DNA of 64,000 bases, taken from CAWHXG01 sp963833235 (GTDB taxonomy: Bacteria; Pseudomonadota; Alphaproteobacteria; Rhodobacterales; Rhodobacteraceae). Shown here piece after piece: positions 54,057-63,629 of this stretch. Position 1 is the stretch's first letter; every line of letters begins with the position of its first letter. The translations under genes and the position numbers were made by a program. The notes under the pieces were generated by a model. It was not told where the DNA came from. It saw nothing but the letters and a program-made list of their open reading frames with translations, and ran no database searches. Location of the stretch: NCBI GenBank assembly GCA_963833235.1, contig CAWHXG010000001.1:682001-746000 (forward strand), given 5' to 3'.

Positions 54057-54785
54057 ATGCCGGTCCGCTGCGATAACTGCGTGTTACGCCAGCGCGAGGC
54101 CTTCAGCAGTATGTCACCCGACGAAGTCGCGTTCATGATGAAGTTCAAGAGCGGCGAGCTGACGGTTGGCCCGGGAACGGTGCTGCTTATGGAAGGGTCG
54201 AACTCGCCACAACTCTATACTGCCCTGTCGGGGATGGGCCTTCGTTTCAAATTGCTTTCCAACGGTCGGCGGCAGGTCGTCAATCTGGTCTTTCCAGGAG
54301 ACTTCATTGGCCTGCAGGCCGGGGTCATGGGCGAGATGACCCATTCGGTCGAGGCGACCACACGGATGACCCTGTGCGTCTTCAACCGCGCCGACATCTG
54401 GACGCTCTTCAAGACCCAGCCCAGTCGTGCCTTCGATCTCACCTGGCTCTCGGCCGTCGAAGAACACTTTCTTGGCGAGGCGCTTGCCACGATGGGCCAG
54501 CGCGACGCCCTGGAGAAGGTCGCGTGGTGCTTCTTCCGGGTCTTCGAGCGGATGCGGATGCTGAACCTCACCGATGGGCGAAGCTGCCCGCTGCCTTACC
54601 GCCAGCAGGATCTCGCCGATGCGCTTGGCTTGTCCCTGGTGCACACCAACAAGACAATCCAAAAGCTCAGGCGCAGCCAGGTCGCGGGCTGGAGCGAGGG
54701 GCGATTGACGGTCGACGATCTCGACAGGCTCGCCGAGATTGCACTGATCGAGGATCGCAAGTTGCCCCAGAGGCCGCTCTTCTGA
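54057..54785 (+). CDS. Crp/Fnr family regulator with partial cysteine motif
   Basis: 242 residues. ATG 54057 has AGGAG six bases upstream, which decides against ATG 54030. N-terminal cysteines C5 and C8 (VRCDNCVLRQ) and a central C107 (MTLCVF) resemble the FNR iron-sulfur ligands, but the third N-terminal cysteine is absent (Glu at that spacing). The effector barrel (FPGDFIGLQAG) and the helix-turn-helix YRQQDLADALGLSLVHTNKT are normal. It sits 46 bases before a TRAP operon in the same orientation and may control it. Confidence 0.87.
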   Translation: MPVRCDNCVLRQREAFSSMSPDEVAFMMKFKSGELTVGPGTVLLMEGSNSPQLYTALSGMGLRFKLLSNGRRQVVNLVFPGDFIGLQAGVMGEMTHSVEATTRMTLCVFNRADIWTLFKTQPSRAFDLTWLSAVEEHFLGEALATMGQRDALEKVAWCFFRVFERMRMLNLTDGRSCPLPYRQQDLADALGLSLVHTNKTIQKLRRSQVAGWSEGRLTVDDLDRLAEIALIEDRKLPQRPLF

Positions 54786-54831
54786 GGGCCGACGGCTTGC
54801 ACGGGCCGCGGCTGCGCGCCAGAAGCGCTTC

Positions 54832-55332
54832 ATGATACGCGCGACCGCTCCCGCTTTCCTCGCCCTCGCCAGGCACCTCCACTGGGCCACCGCCTTACTG
54901 TGCGCCGCGATGCTGGCATTGGCGGTAATGGGCCAGCTTGCCGTTGTGATCCTGCGCTACGTTTTCGGCACCGGCTTCGTGGAGCTGCAGGATGCGGTCG
55001 CCTATGCCTTCGCGGTGCTCGTTGTCCTGGGCCTTCCGGTCGCGCTGGCAGGCGACGCCCATGTGCGGGTCGACGTGCTGCGCGCCGGACAGGCCCCGCG
55101 CGCCCGTCGCCGCACCGACATCGCCGCTTTCGCCTTGCTGCTCTTGCCGGTCTTCGCGTGGACGGCCCTGACCGTCTGGCCCGACATCGCCTATTCCTGG
55201 TCCATCGGCGAGGGCTCCGTGCAGACGGGCGGGCTGCCGGGGCTGTTCGTGGTGAAAACGGCGCTGCCTCTGGCCTGCCTGTTGATGATCGTGCAGGGCG
55301 CCGCGCTGCTTCTCGACCCCGGCGAGGGCTAG
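54832..55332 (+). CDS. dctQ: TRAP transporter small permease (DctQ)
   Basis: 166 residues with four hydrophobic helices (approximately 14-38, 45-70, 96-118, 140-158) in the DctQ pattern, including GQLAVVILRYVFGTGFVELQD. It forms the membrane partner of the large TRAP permease. The stop is three bases before the TTG start of the next gene, consistent with coupled translation. Confidence 0.9.
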   Translation: MIRATAPAFLALARHLHWATALLCAAMLALAVMGQLAVVILRYVFGTGFVELQDAVAYAFAVLVVLGLPVALAGDAHVRVDVLRAGQAPRARRRTDIAAFALLLLPVFAWTALTVWPDIAYSWSIGEGSVQTGGLPGLFVVKTALPLACLLMIVQGAALLLDPGEG

Positions 55333-55335
55333 GGC

Positions 55336-56883
55336 TTGGCCGAAGGGATCTGGCTGGGCCTCCTCGGCGTGGCCCTGCTGGCCGGCATCCTCAGCGGCGT
55401 TCCGGTGCTGCTGGCCATCGCGGGCATCCCCTTTCTGCTGGCGCTCGCCGGCAGCCTCGCGGGCGACTTCGACCTCGCGTTCCTAGGCGCCTATCCGCAG
55501 CGGGCCTTCGGGGTGATGACCAACGGGCTCCTCCTGGCCGTGCCGCTCTTCGTGCTGATGGGCGTGCTGCTGGAACGCTCCGCCATCGCAGAGCGGATGC
55601 TGCAGGGTGCCGCGACGCTCATGGGCGGCTCGCGGCGGGCGCTCGTCCTCTCCGTCCTCGGCATCGCCACGCTGATCGCGGCCTCCACCGGCATCATCGG
55701 CGCCACCATCGTTATGCTGGGCCTCATCAGCCTGCCCGCGATGCGCCGCGCCGGCGTGGCCGACGGCACCGCCAGCGGGCTGATCTGTGCCGCGGGCACC
55801 TTGGGCCAGATCATCCCGCCCTCCATCGTGCTGGTCCTGCTGGGCGACCAGATCTCCAACGCCTATCTCGAGGCGCAGCAGCGGGCGGGCAACTTCGCGC
55901 CTGATCCGGTCACCGTGGCCGACCTCTTTGCCGGCGCGCTCCTGCCGGGGCTCCTGCTTGTGGCGCTCTACGCGGCCTACGCGATGGTCGCCCTGCGCGG
56001 CGGCCCCCCGACCCCTGTGGTCCTGCCGAAGGATCGCCCCCCGCTCTCCAGCCTGCTGGGCGATCTGGTGCCGCCCGTCCTGCTGATCTGCGCCGTCCTC
56101 GGCGCCATCCTCGCCGGCGTCGCCACGCCGACCGAGGCCGCGGCGGTGGGCGTCGCGGGCACCTGCCTGATCGCCGCCGCCACCTCCGACACGTCCGGCC
56201 CCTGGCGCCGCCGCCTGCTCGCGGCCGCGGCCGCCGCCGCCTTCGGCCTCGTCGCTCTGCAGCTCGCGGGCATGGGGCGGGTGCGGCTGGGCGCGCCCCT
56301 GTCAGCCTCGACTTGGCTGGCACTTGCGCTCACGGCGCTCCTGCTCTTGGGCCTCGCGCTGTCGCTCCTCACCCTCGCCCGCCGCCGCGCCATCGGGCCG
56401 GCGCTGAACCAGGCCGTCACCGTGTCGGCGATGATCTTCGGCATCATCCTCGCCGCCTCCATGCTCAGCCTCGTCTTCCGCGGTTTCGGCGGCGACGATG
56501 CCGTCCACGCCGCCCTCCACGCGCTGCCGGGCGACCATTACGGCATGCTGCTGGCCACCCTCATCCTTATTTTCTTCCTCGGCTTCATCCTGGAGTTCGT
56601 CGAGATCGTGTTCATCGTCGTGCCCATCGTCGGACCGGTGATCCTGACCGATGTCGATCCCGTCTGGTTCGCCATCCTCATCGCCCTCAACCTGCAGACC
56701 TCGTTCCTCACCCCGCCCTTCGGCTTCGCGCTTTTCTACTATCGCTCCGTCGCCCCGCCCGAGATCACCACGCTCGCCATCTACCGCGCCGTCGTGCCCT
56801 TCGTCGCGATCCAACTCACCGCGCTCGCCTGCGTCTGGGCCTTCCCGGCGCTTGCCACATGGCTGCCATCGGTGCTTTTCTAA
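55336..56883 (+). CDS. dctM: TRAP transporter large permease (DctM, FcbT3-like)
   Basis: 515 residues from a TTG start at 55336. It is almost wholly hydrophobic with a dozen or more helices; LFVLMGVLLERSAIAERML and AAGTLGQIIPPSIVLVLLGD are the TRAP large-permease signatures. An extra hydrophobic stretch near residues 270-350 and the length match the COG4664 (FcbT3) subtype used for mannitol or chloroaromatic/2-oxo-acid carriers rather than classic DctM. Driven by the Na+ gradient. Confidence 0.9.
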   Translation: MAEGIWLGLLGVALLAGILSGVPVLLAIAGIPFLLALAGSLAGDFDLAFLGAYPQRAFGVMTNGLLLAVPLFVLMGVLLERSAIAERMLQGAATLMGGSRRALVLSVLGIATLIAASTGIIGATIVMLGLISLPAMRRAGVADGTASGLICAAGTLGQIIPPSIVLVLLGDQISNAYLEAQQRAGNFAPDPVTVADLFAGALLPGLLLVALYAAYAMVALRGGPPTPVVLPKDRPPLSSLLGDLVPPVLLICAVLGAILAGVATPTEAAAVGVAGTCLIAAATSDTSGPWRRRLLAAAAAAAFGLVALQLAGMGRVRLGAPLSASTWLALALTALLLLGLALSLLTLARRRAIGPALNQAVTVSAMIFGIILAASMLSLVFRGFGGDDAVHAALHALPGDHYGMLLATLILIFFLGFILEFVEIVFIVVPIVGPVILTDVDPVWFAILIALNLQTSFLTPPFGFALFYYRSVAPPEITTLAIYRAVVPFVAIQLTALACVWAFPALATWLPSVLF

Positions 56884-56910
56884 TCCTCGACCCATCTGGA
56901 GGAATTACCG

Positions 56911-57975
56911 ATGAAACGCCGTGACTTCTTGCGCAGCGGGGCCATCGCCGCCCCGGCCGCGGCCCTCGCCGCCCCCGCCATCGCCCAGGGCAACATCGAA
57001 TGGGCGCTGCCCACCTCGTTTCCCGCCAACGCGCCGGGCGTCGGCACCAACTCCTCGGACTTCGCCACCCGCGTCGCGGCGATGTCGGACGGGCGGCTGA
57101 CCTTCAAGATCTACTCCAGCGGCGAACTTGTTCCGCCCTTCGCCGTCGAAGATGCCGTGCAGCAGGGCACCGCGCCCATCGGCCATTCGACCCCCTACTA
57201 CAACGCCGGAAAGAACAGCGCGCTCAACTACTTCTCTGCTGTCCCCTTCGGCATGGACGCGACCGAGACCTATGCCTGGCTGCTCTACGGCGGCGGCCAG
57301 GAGATCTGGGACGACATCTATGCCGCCCGCGGGCTGAAACCCTTCTATTCCGGAAATTCCGGGGTGCAGGCGGCCGGCTGGTTCAAGAAGGAGATCAACA
57401 GCGTCGAAGACCTGAACGGCCTGAACATGCGCATCGCGGGCCTCGGCGGTGAAGCGCTGCGCAAGCTCGGGGTCAACGCGGTGATGCTGCCGCCGCCGGA
57501 GATCTTCGGCGCCTTCCAGTCCGGCGCCATCGATGCCGCGGAATGGGTCGGCCCTTTGCTCGACCAGGCGTTCGGCCTCAACAAGGTGGCCAGCATCTGC
57601 TACGTACCGGCCTTCCACGAACCCAGCGCCGCGCTTGAGATCGTCGTCAACCAGGACGCCTACGACGAGCTGCCCGCCGACCTGCAGGCCATCATTAAAT
57701 ACGCGGCCGAGGCGACCTCCGCCGCGACCCTTGCGCAATTCGAATACTTCAACGCCCGCGCCTTCGCGCAACTGAAGGAGGCTGGGGTCGAGTTCCGCAA
57801 CTTCCCGGATGATGTGGTGGCCGCCCTGCGCGAGGCCTCGGTGGCGGTACTGGACGAACAGGCCGAAGCCAACCCCGATTTCGCCCGCACTCGTGAGAGC
57901 TACGACGCGTACCTCGCCCTCGCCCGCGACTACGCCGCCACCGTCAACGCACCAAGCCTGATGCAGCGGGTCTAG
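56911..57975 (+). CDS. dctP: TRAP transporter periplasmic solute-binding protein
   Basis: 354 residues. The N-terminus KRRDFLRSGAIAAPAAALAA is a Tat signal. The binding fold includes YSSGELVPPFAVEDAVQQGT and the arginine-bearing NMRIAGLGGEALRKLG that contacts a carboxylate. This resembles the TakP/FcbT1 branch that binds 2-oxo or related acids. It ends the small-permease, large-permease, receptor gene set. AGGAGG seven or so bases before ATG 56911 is strong. Confidence 0.9.
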   Translation: MKRRDFLRSGAIAAPAAALAAPAIAQGNIEWALPTSFPANAPGVGTNSSDFATRVAAMSDGRLTFKIYSSGELVPPFAVEDAVQQGTAPIGHSTPYYNAGKNSALNYFSAVPFGMDATETYAWLLYGGGQEIWDDIYAARGLKPFYSGNSGVQAAGWFKKEINSVEDLNGLNMRIAGLGGEALRKLGVNAVMLPPPEIFGAFQSGAIDAAEWVGPLLDQAFGLNKVASICYVPAFHEPSAALEIVVNQDAYDELPADLQAIIKYAAEATSAATLAQFEYFNARAFAQLKEAGVEFRNFPDDVVAALREASVAVLDEQAEANPDFARTRESYDAYLALARDYAATVNAPSLMQRV

Positions 57976-58158
57976 GGGGCCTCAAGACGCTGGCGCAAAG
58001 GCGGCCGTGCCGCGACAATCGGCGTGCCGCACTGCGGCGACACGCCACTCGCCCCAGAGCGCTGCGGTCATATCTGCATCTCAGACGATGCGGGGGGATG
58101 ACACTAGGCACCCACAGGCCCCGCGCCGCCCTTCTGAGCAGATCGAAAGGCAGATGAT

Positions 58159-59601
58159 ATGGACACTTTCCTCGGGTTCGACGCGATCCTGCTGGCCCGC
58201 ATCCAGTTCGCGTTCACCGTGGCGTTCCACTTCATCTTCCCGGCCTTCACGATCGGGCTGGCCAGCTACCTCGCGGTCATCAACGGCCTCTTCCTCTGGA
58301 CGAAGGACGAGGCCTATCTGCGCCTCTTCAAGTATTGGCTGAAGATCTTCGCGATCACCTTCGCCATGGGCGTCGTCTCGGGCATCGTGATGTCCTACCA
58401 ATTCGGCACCAACTGGTCGGTCTTCTCCGACAAGACCGGCCCTGTCCTCGGCCCGCTCATGGCCTACGAGGTGCTCACCGCCTTCTTCCTCGAGGCAGGC
58501 TTCCTCGGCATCATGCTCTTCGGACGCGAAAAGGTGGGCAACACGCTGCACATGGTGGCCTGCCTCATGGTCGCCGTGGGCACGGCCATCTCGGCCACCT
58601 GGATCCTCTCGGTCAATTCCTGGATGCACACGCCCGCGGGCTTCGTGATGGGCGAGAACGGGCAGTTCCTGCCGGAAGACTGGTGGCAGGTGATCTTCAA
58701 CCCGTCCTTCCCCTATCGCCTCGCCCACACCCTCACCGCCGCTTACCTCACCACCGCCTTCATCGTCGGCGGGGTCGGCGCCTGGCATCTCCTGCGCGGG
58801 CACGGCGACATGAAGTCCGTCCGCACGATGTTCTCCATGGCCATGTGGATGGCCGCCATAGTCGCCCCGCTGCAGGTCATCCTTGGCCATGAGCAGGGCC
58901 TGAACACCTATGAATATCAACCCACCAAGGTGCTCGCGATGGAGGGGCATTTCGAGAGCTACGACAACGGCATCCCGCTGATCCTCTTCGGCATTCCCGA
59001 TCAGGAGGCGCAGCGCAACCGCTTCGAGATCGCGATCCCGAAGATCGGCGGCCCGATCCTCGGCAAGGGCTGGAACGCCGAGATGAAGGGGCTCGATACC
59101 GTCCCGCGCGATCAGCAGCCCCCTGTCGCCATCGTCTTCTGGTCGTTCCGGATCATGGTCGGCATCGGAATGCTGATGGTCGTGATCGGCGCCTGGTCGC
59201 TCTGGGCGCGCTACAAGGGCCGCCTCTTCGAGGAGAAGTGGTTGCACCGGGCCGCAGTTGCCATGGCGCCCTCCGGCCTCGTCGCTGTCATCGCCGGCTG
59301 GATTACAACCGAGGTAGGCCGCCAGCCCTACGTGGTCTACGGCGAGCTGCTGACGGCCGACGCCGCCTCGCCGCTCGGGGCCAGCGCGGTCGGCGCCTCG
59401 TTGATCGCGTTCATCGTGATCTATTTCGCTGTCTTCGGCGCGGGCGTCGTCTATCTCCTGCGGCTGATGAGCAAACCGCCGGTCCCAGGCCAGCGCGGGG
59501 TGCGGACGGAGCCCGGCCCCATCCGCACCGCCGGCGTAACCCCGGCACCGCAGGTCGAAGAAAGCAACCGTGGCGGCCCCGCCGTCACCCCGGCGGAATA
59601 G
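58159..59601 (+). CDS. cydA: Cytochrome bd ubiquinol oxidase subunit I (CIO type)
   Basis: 480 residues. Haem ligands are H24 (VAFHFIFPAF) and H190 (YRLAHTLTAAY), conserved E104 and E112 lie in the proton-channel helix, and the GRQPYVVYG motif is present. The Q-loop is short, as in cyanide-insensitive CIO enzymes. It reduces O2 at high affinity with ubiquinol as donor. The 183-base upstream gap contains no clear FNR-box. It is followed by cydB after four bases. Confidence 0.95.
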   Translation: MDTFLGFDAILLARIQFAFTVAFHFIFPAFTIGLASYLAVINGLFLWTKDEAYLRLFKYWLKIFAITFAMGVVSGIVMSYQFGTNWSVFSDKTGPVLGPLMAYEVLTAFFLEAGFLGIMLFGREKVGNTLHMVACLMVAVGTAISATWILSVNSWMHTPAGFVMGENGQFLPEDWWQVIFNPSFPYRLAHTLTAAYLTTAFIVGGVGAWHLLRGHGDMKSVRTMFSMAMWMAAIVAPLQVILGHEQGLNTYEYQPTKVLAMEGHFESYDNGIPLILFGIPDQEAQRNRFEIAIPKIGGPILGKGWNAEMKGLDTVPRDQQPPVAIVFWSFRIMVGIGMLMVVIGAWSLWARYKGRLFEEKWLHRAAVAMAPSGLVAVIAGWITTEVGRQPYVVYGELLTADAASPLGASAVGASLIAFIVIYFAVFGAGVVYLLRLMSKPPVPGQRGVRTEPGPIRTAGVTPAPQVEESNRGGPAVTPAE

Positions 59602-59605
59602 GGCC

Positions 59606-60625
59606 ATGGAATACAGCTTCGACCTCACGATCGCCTGGGCGCTGCTCCTGGCCTTTGCCGTCTACGTCTACGTGGCGCTCGACGGGTTCGACCTGGGCAT
59701 CGGCATCCTCTACCCGTTCTTCCCAAAGAAGGAAGACCGCGACCTGCTCATGAATTCCGTCGCTCCTGTTTGGGACGGCAACGAAACCTGGCTCGTCCTC
59801 GGCGGCGGCGGACTTTTCGCCGCCTTCCCGCTGGCCTACGCGATCATCATGCCGGCGGTCTATCCGCCGATCATCGCCATGCTGCTGGCGCTCGTGTTCC
59901 GGGGCGTCGCGTTCGAATACCGCTGGCGCGCGACGCGCCGGTTCAGCGAATGGTTCTGGGATGCGGCCTTCATCGGCGGCTCAGTCGTGGCGGCGATGGC
60001 GCAGGGGATCATCCTTGGCACCATCCTGCAGGGGATCGAGGTCGACGGCCGCGCCTACGGCGGCGGCTGGTACGACTGGGCCACTGGCTTCACCCTGATG
60101 TGCGGGGTCGCGGTGGTCTGCGGCTACGCCCTGCTCGGCGCATGCTGGCTGAACATCAAGGTGGAGGGCGAGGTGCAGCAGCGGGTCAAGGCGATGGCCC
60201 GGGGTTTCGGCATCGCGACCGTCGTCTTCATCGTCCTCGTCAGCCTTGCCACGCCCTTCCTCGAGGGCGCCTATCACGAGCGCTGGCTGACCTTCCCCAA
60301 CATGCTCTTCGTGGCGCCCGTGCCCATCGCCGTCGGCGCGCTGATCCTCGCGCTCGGGCGGGCGCTCGTGGCCGAGACCCGCGACTGGCTGCCGCTGGTC
60401 CTGGCGCTGGCGCTCTTCGGCCTCTGCTTCGCGGGGCTGGGCCTTTCCATGTGGCCCTACGTGATCCCGACCGAGGTCACGATCTGGGATGCCGCCAGCC
60501 CCTACAAGAGCCAGCTCTTCATGTTCGTGGGCGCCATCGTCCTGGTGCCGCTGATCCTGGCCTATACCGGCTATGCCTACTGGGTCTTCCGCGGCAAGCT
60601 CGACCCGAGCCAAGGCTACCACTGA
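59606..60625 (+). CDS. cydB: Cytochrome bd ubiquinol oxidase subunit II
   Basis: 339 residues with eight or nine hydrophobic helices. DGFDLGIGILYPFF and WDGNETWLVLGGG at the N-terminal side are the family signatures, and YVIPTEVTIWDAASPYKSQ is the late conserved block. It pairs with CydA and binds no haem itself. Its stop overlaps the small subunit gene as TGATG. Confidence 0.96.
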   Translation: MEYSFDLTIAWALLLAFAVYVYVALDGFDLGIGILYPFFPKKEDRDLLMNSVAPVWDGNETWLVLGGGGLFAAFPLAYAIIMPAVYPPIIAMLLALVFRGVAFEYRWRATRRFSEWFWDAAFIGGSVVAAMAQGIILGTILQGIEVDGRAYGGGWYDWATGFTLMCGVAVVCGYALLGACWLNIKVEGEVQQRVKAMARGFGIATVVFIVLVSLATPFLEGAYHERWLTFPNMLFVAPVPIAVGALILALGRALVAETRDWLPLVLALALFGLCFAGLGLSMWPYVIPTEVTIWDAASPYKSQLFMFVGAIVLVPLILAYTGYAYWVFRGKLDPSQGYH

Positions 60626-60720
60626 TGGGTCGCAGGATGCTGTGGTTCGTCGCGCTCTGGGCGATGGGCGTGGCGGCGGTGGGCCTTGTCGCCTACGGGC
60701 TGCGGCTGGTCCTGCTCTAG
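60625..60720 (+). CDS. cydX: CydX/DUF2474-like small subunit of cytochrome bd
   Basis: 31 residues: a basic MGRR start and one hydrophobic helix (LWFVALWAMGVAAVGLVAYG) to the end. It is too short for most gene finders. The start codon overlaps the cydB stop (TGATG), so it is translationally coupled. In other bacteria such a peptide stabilises the oxidase near haem b595/d. The sequence matches my memory of DUF2474 proteins in CIO operons. Confidence 0.78.
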   Translation: MGRRMLWFVALWAMGVAAVGLVAYGLRLVLL

Positions 60721-60734
60721 GCCGTCATCGCGCC

Positions 60735-60763
60735 GGGGCGGGGTGGCTGGCTGCCGCCCCGCC
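60735..60763 (+). terminator. GC-rich hairpin after cydX
   Basis: A perfect seven-base stem (GGCGGGG with CCCCGCC) and 13-base loop begins 17 bases after the cydX stop. No T run follows, so it is a candidate terminator only. Confidence 0.35.
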
Positions 60764-60831
60764 TAAGGAAACGGTTGATCGGCATCTGGCGTGGGAAGGT
60801 GCCGTGCCCGACCTGCAGGCGGGCCGTGAGC

Positions 60832-62160
60832 TCAGGCAGCCCCGACCTTGCCGGCATCCGTGCGCCCCTCCCTGACCTTCGTCCTGGCCTCCGCCAACGC
60901 AGCGGCGATCTTCGCCCTGTCGATCCGTTGCTTGGACCCTTCCCGCGCCGCCGCCGCCAACTGCCGAAGATGCCGCATCAGCAGGGGCGTGTGGCTAGGG
61001 TCTGCGACCGAGGCCATCCGCGCGATCGCCCGGGCGAGCGAGATCAGCATCATCGGATTGTCCGACGCCGCGAACCGCACCGGGTCGATCGCCATGTCCA
61101 CCACGTCGTCCATAGCGAAATACGCCATCCAGACCCGCGCGGCCCCCGCCTCGTCGCGGTGCACCGCCGGCGGCGCCCCGCGCTGCAGGATCAGCGCCAA
61201 GGACGCCGACAGATGGTCCATTGCGGCGATCGCCGTGTAGGTGTCGTTGATCCCCGGCGAAAGCGCACGCAGCGCGATCTCGACGTTCAGGTGCACGCTG
61301 AACAGCATGTCCCCCTCGGGCGCCCGAGAATCCCCGATGTAGATCGCGCCGGCCAGCTCCTTGGCTCCGGCCTTCGGCATACCGTGCGCCATTAGCAGCG
61401 TCATGTCGCCGACGACGAAGTCCCCCGGGCATACCGTCATCTCCACGAACCCGTCGAACTCCTCGGCCAGCTTCACGAGAGCGCCGATATCGACGCCGGT
61501 CACGTAGCCGGACCGTGGCGCCTTCACCCGGCGCGCCGCGCCCCGCGGAACCACGTCGTCGCGCTCAACCACGTCATGGGGCTCGACCTTCAGATACCCG
61601 TCGATGACGTCCCGAAGGGCCCTCTGGGTCCGCGCCACCTCGCTGTCGACCCGCACGCTGCGCGCCGTGATGCTGACGAAGTAGATCAGGATGAAGAGGC
61701 TCACCGTGGCCAGAAGGATCGCCAGCGCCACCGAAAAGCGCGGCACGTGCTCTGCCTGAACGAGATAGAGAAGCAGCAGCGAATACAGATACGTCGCGCT
61801 CAGCATCCCGACCGTGATCTGATTGATCCGGTTCTTGGTGAAGTTCTCCAGCAGCCTCGGCCCGATGTTGGCCGCCGCCAGGGTGAACACGATCAGCGTC
61901 AGCGAATAGGCCAGGCTGATGACGGTCATCATCGCGCCGGCAATGGTGCTGAGGACCGTGCGCGCCCCCGCGATCTCGATGTCGAAGAAGACGATGGCGG
62001 TGAAGAACTCCTCCAGCACCTCGCTGCGGTCCACCCACAGCGCCGGGATGGGCAGCAGCAACCCGGCCAGCGCGAACATCGCTGGAACGAAGAGAAAGCC
62101 CTTCACCACTCGCTGGATCGCCACGTAGATCGGCCCGGGTATGAGGCGTTCGGCCTTCAT
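60832..62160 (-). CDS. DUF2254 family membrane protein
   Basis: 442 residues. Four hydrophobic helices lie in the first half (roughly 20-40, 70-95, 110-135, 140-165), then a cytosolic or periplasmic soluble domain with SPRSGYVTGVDIGALVKLA-like residues and LSPGINDTYTA, the DUF2254 hallmark. Function unknown; the family is often near oxidative or respiratory genes. It is 19 bases from the gor gene on the same strand. Confidence 0.85.
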   Translation of the reverse strand: MKAERLIPGPIYVAIQRVVKGFLFVPAMFALAGLLLPIPALWVDRSEVLEEFFTAIVFFDIEIAGARTVLSTIAGAMMTVISLAYSLTLIVFTLAAANIGPRLLENFTKNRINQITVGMLSATYLYSLLLLYLVQAEHVPRFSVALAILLATVSLFILIYFVSITARSVRVDSEVARTQRALRDVIDGYLKVEPHDVVERDDVVPRGAARRVKAPRSGYVTGVDIGALVKLAEEFDGFVEMTVCPGDFVVGDMTLLMAHGMPKAGAKELAGAIYIGDSRAPEGDMLFSVHLNVEIALRALSPGINDTYTAIAAMDHLSASLALILQRGAPPAVHRDEAGAARVWMAYFAMDDVVDMAIDPVRFAASDNPMMLISLARAIARMASVADPSHTPLLMRHLRQLAAAAREGSKQRIDRAKIAAALAEARTKVREGRTDAGKVGAA

Positions 62161-62178
62161 GGCCGGGTCGGGATTGGG

Positions 62179-63504
62179 TCAGTCATCCGCCGCTTCTAGC
62201 TGGATCGCATCCTCTGCGAAAGACGGATGGATCGCCGCGATCCGCCCCGCCTCCGCCGGCCCCGCTCCCGCGGCCAGCGCGATGGCCGACCAGGCGATCG
62301 CCTCGTGCGCCCCCTCAGCTACCATCGCATGGGCAACCACCTGCCCGGTGCTCTCGTCCAGCAAGGTCTTGTGATACTCTGCCGGAGCCATCCCCTCGCG
62401 GCGCACAGCGTTTCCCAGCGGGGTGATCCGGCCCTGCGTCAGGCGGCCCCCGCCCGAGAACTCTCCGATCTGCGCGATGGGCGGCAATGCGAAGGCCGCC
62501 GTCGCCACCCTGCCGAGATCGAGGCGTGCGCGCCCCTCCCCGAAGAGCTGCGTGGCAAGGGTCTCGCCGTCGTGGGTCGCGACAGGGGTCAGCGGCAGCC
62601 GGTCGGCGCAGTCGCCGATGGCGAAGACCCCGGCGCGCGATGTCTCGAAGCCCTCGCCGATCCGCGCCGCGCCGGATTTCACCCGCTCGATCTCCTCGGC
62701 CAGGGGCCCGAGCGTATCGAACCGAGGGTCGCGTCCGATGGCGCATACCACCTTGTCGGCGGCCAGGCGCGTGCCGTCCTTCAGTGTTGCGGTCAGCCCG
62801 CCATCGCTCCGCTCGACCGAGACGATCCGCGTGCCGAGGTGGAGCGATACGCCCTGCGCCTGCAGGTTCTCCTGCACCACCTGCGCGGCATCGCCGTCGA
62901 AGCCATCGAGGATCGCATCGCCATCGTCGATCAGGTCGACCGTGGCGCCGAGAGCAGCGAAGATCGTCGCGAATTCCGTGCCGATATAGCCCGCCCCGAG
63001 GATCGTCAGCCGCGCCGGGACCGCCGGCCAGCCGAACACCTCGCGGCTCGTCTCCATCAGATCCGCCCCATCCATCCCCGGGATGCTCGGCGCCGAACCC
63101 GTCGCCAGCACCACGTGCCGTGCGGTCAGCACCTCGTCATCCAGGCGCACGCCGCCCTCGGCGAGCTCCGCCTGCCCGCGTTGCAGGGTTACCCCCGCCT
63201 CGGCCAGCCCATCGGCGAAGGTGTCCCGCAGTTCCTCGATATGGGCGTCGCGCGCCTGCGCCATGGTTGCGAAGTCCGCATCTCTGAACGGCACGTCCAG
63301 CCCCACGGCGCGGGCCTGCAGCCGGGCCTGCGCCACGGTCCACATCAGCTTCTTCGGCACACACCCGCGGTTCACGCAGGTGCCGCCCAGTTCCTCCTGC
63401 TCGACCAGCAGGATCCGCCCGCCCAGCCGGGCGGCGCATTTGGCGAAGGCCAGGCCGGCAGAGCCGCCGCCGATGACGATCGCATCGAAATCAGTGTGTT
63501 CCAT
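62179..63504 (-). CDS. gor: Glutathione-disulfide reductase
   Basis: 441-residue FAD flavoprotein. The FAD loop is VIGGGSAGLAFA, the redox disulfide is C43/C48 in GGTCVNRGCVPKKLMW, and the NAD(P) loop is ILGAGYIGTEFA. The C-terminal catalytic pair is in IHPSFAED. GCVPKK points to glutathione reductase rather than lipoamide dehydrogenase. It regenerates GSH, matching GrxC elsewhere in the window. ATG 63504 gives the standard N-terminus. Confidence 0.9.
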   Translation of the reverse strand: MEHTDFDAIVIGGGSAGLAFAKCAARLGGRILLVEQEELGGTCVNRGCVPKKLMWTVAQARLQARAVGLDVPFRDADFATMAQARDAHIEELRDTFADGLAEAGVTLQRGQAELAEGGVRLDDEVLTARHVVLATGSAPSIPGMDGADLMETSREVFGWPAVPARLTILGAGYIGTEFATIFAALGATVDLIDDGDAILDGFDGDAAQVVQENLQAQGVSLHLGTRIVSVERSDGGLTATLKDGTRLAADKVVCAIGRDPRFDTLGPLAEEIERVKSGAARIGEGFETSRAGVFAIGDCADRLPLTPVATHDGETLATQLFGEGRARLDLGRVATAAFALPPIAQIGEFSGGGRLTQGRITPLGNAVRREGMAPAEYHKTLLDESTGQVVAHAMVAEGAHEAIAWSAIALAAGAGPAEAGRIAAIHPSFAEDAIQLEAADD

Positions 63505-63629
63505 TCCCGCGGACCTAGGGCGACGGACCTGTCGCGCAACCCGCACGCGACTGCTGGAACAAGTTCGCGGAATGCCAGTTGTGTGGGCAGACAGCCCGAC
63601 GGCTGTTCCATAAACACGGAGATACTCAG

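Noticed and set aside
57976..58158. Possible FNR box or RegA site upstream of cydA
   Set aside because: No TTGAT-N4-ATCAA-like dyad is present, and the only GCGGC/GCC-rich stretch is too common in this GC-rich sequence to be called.
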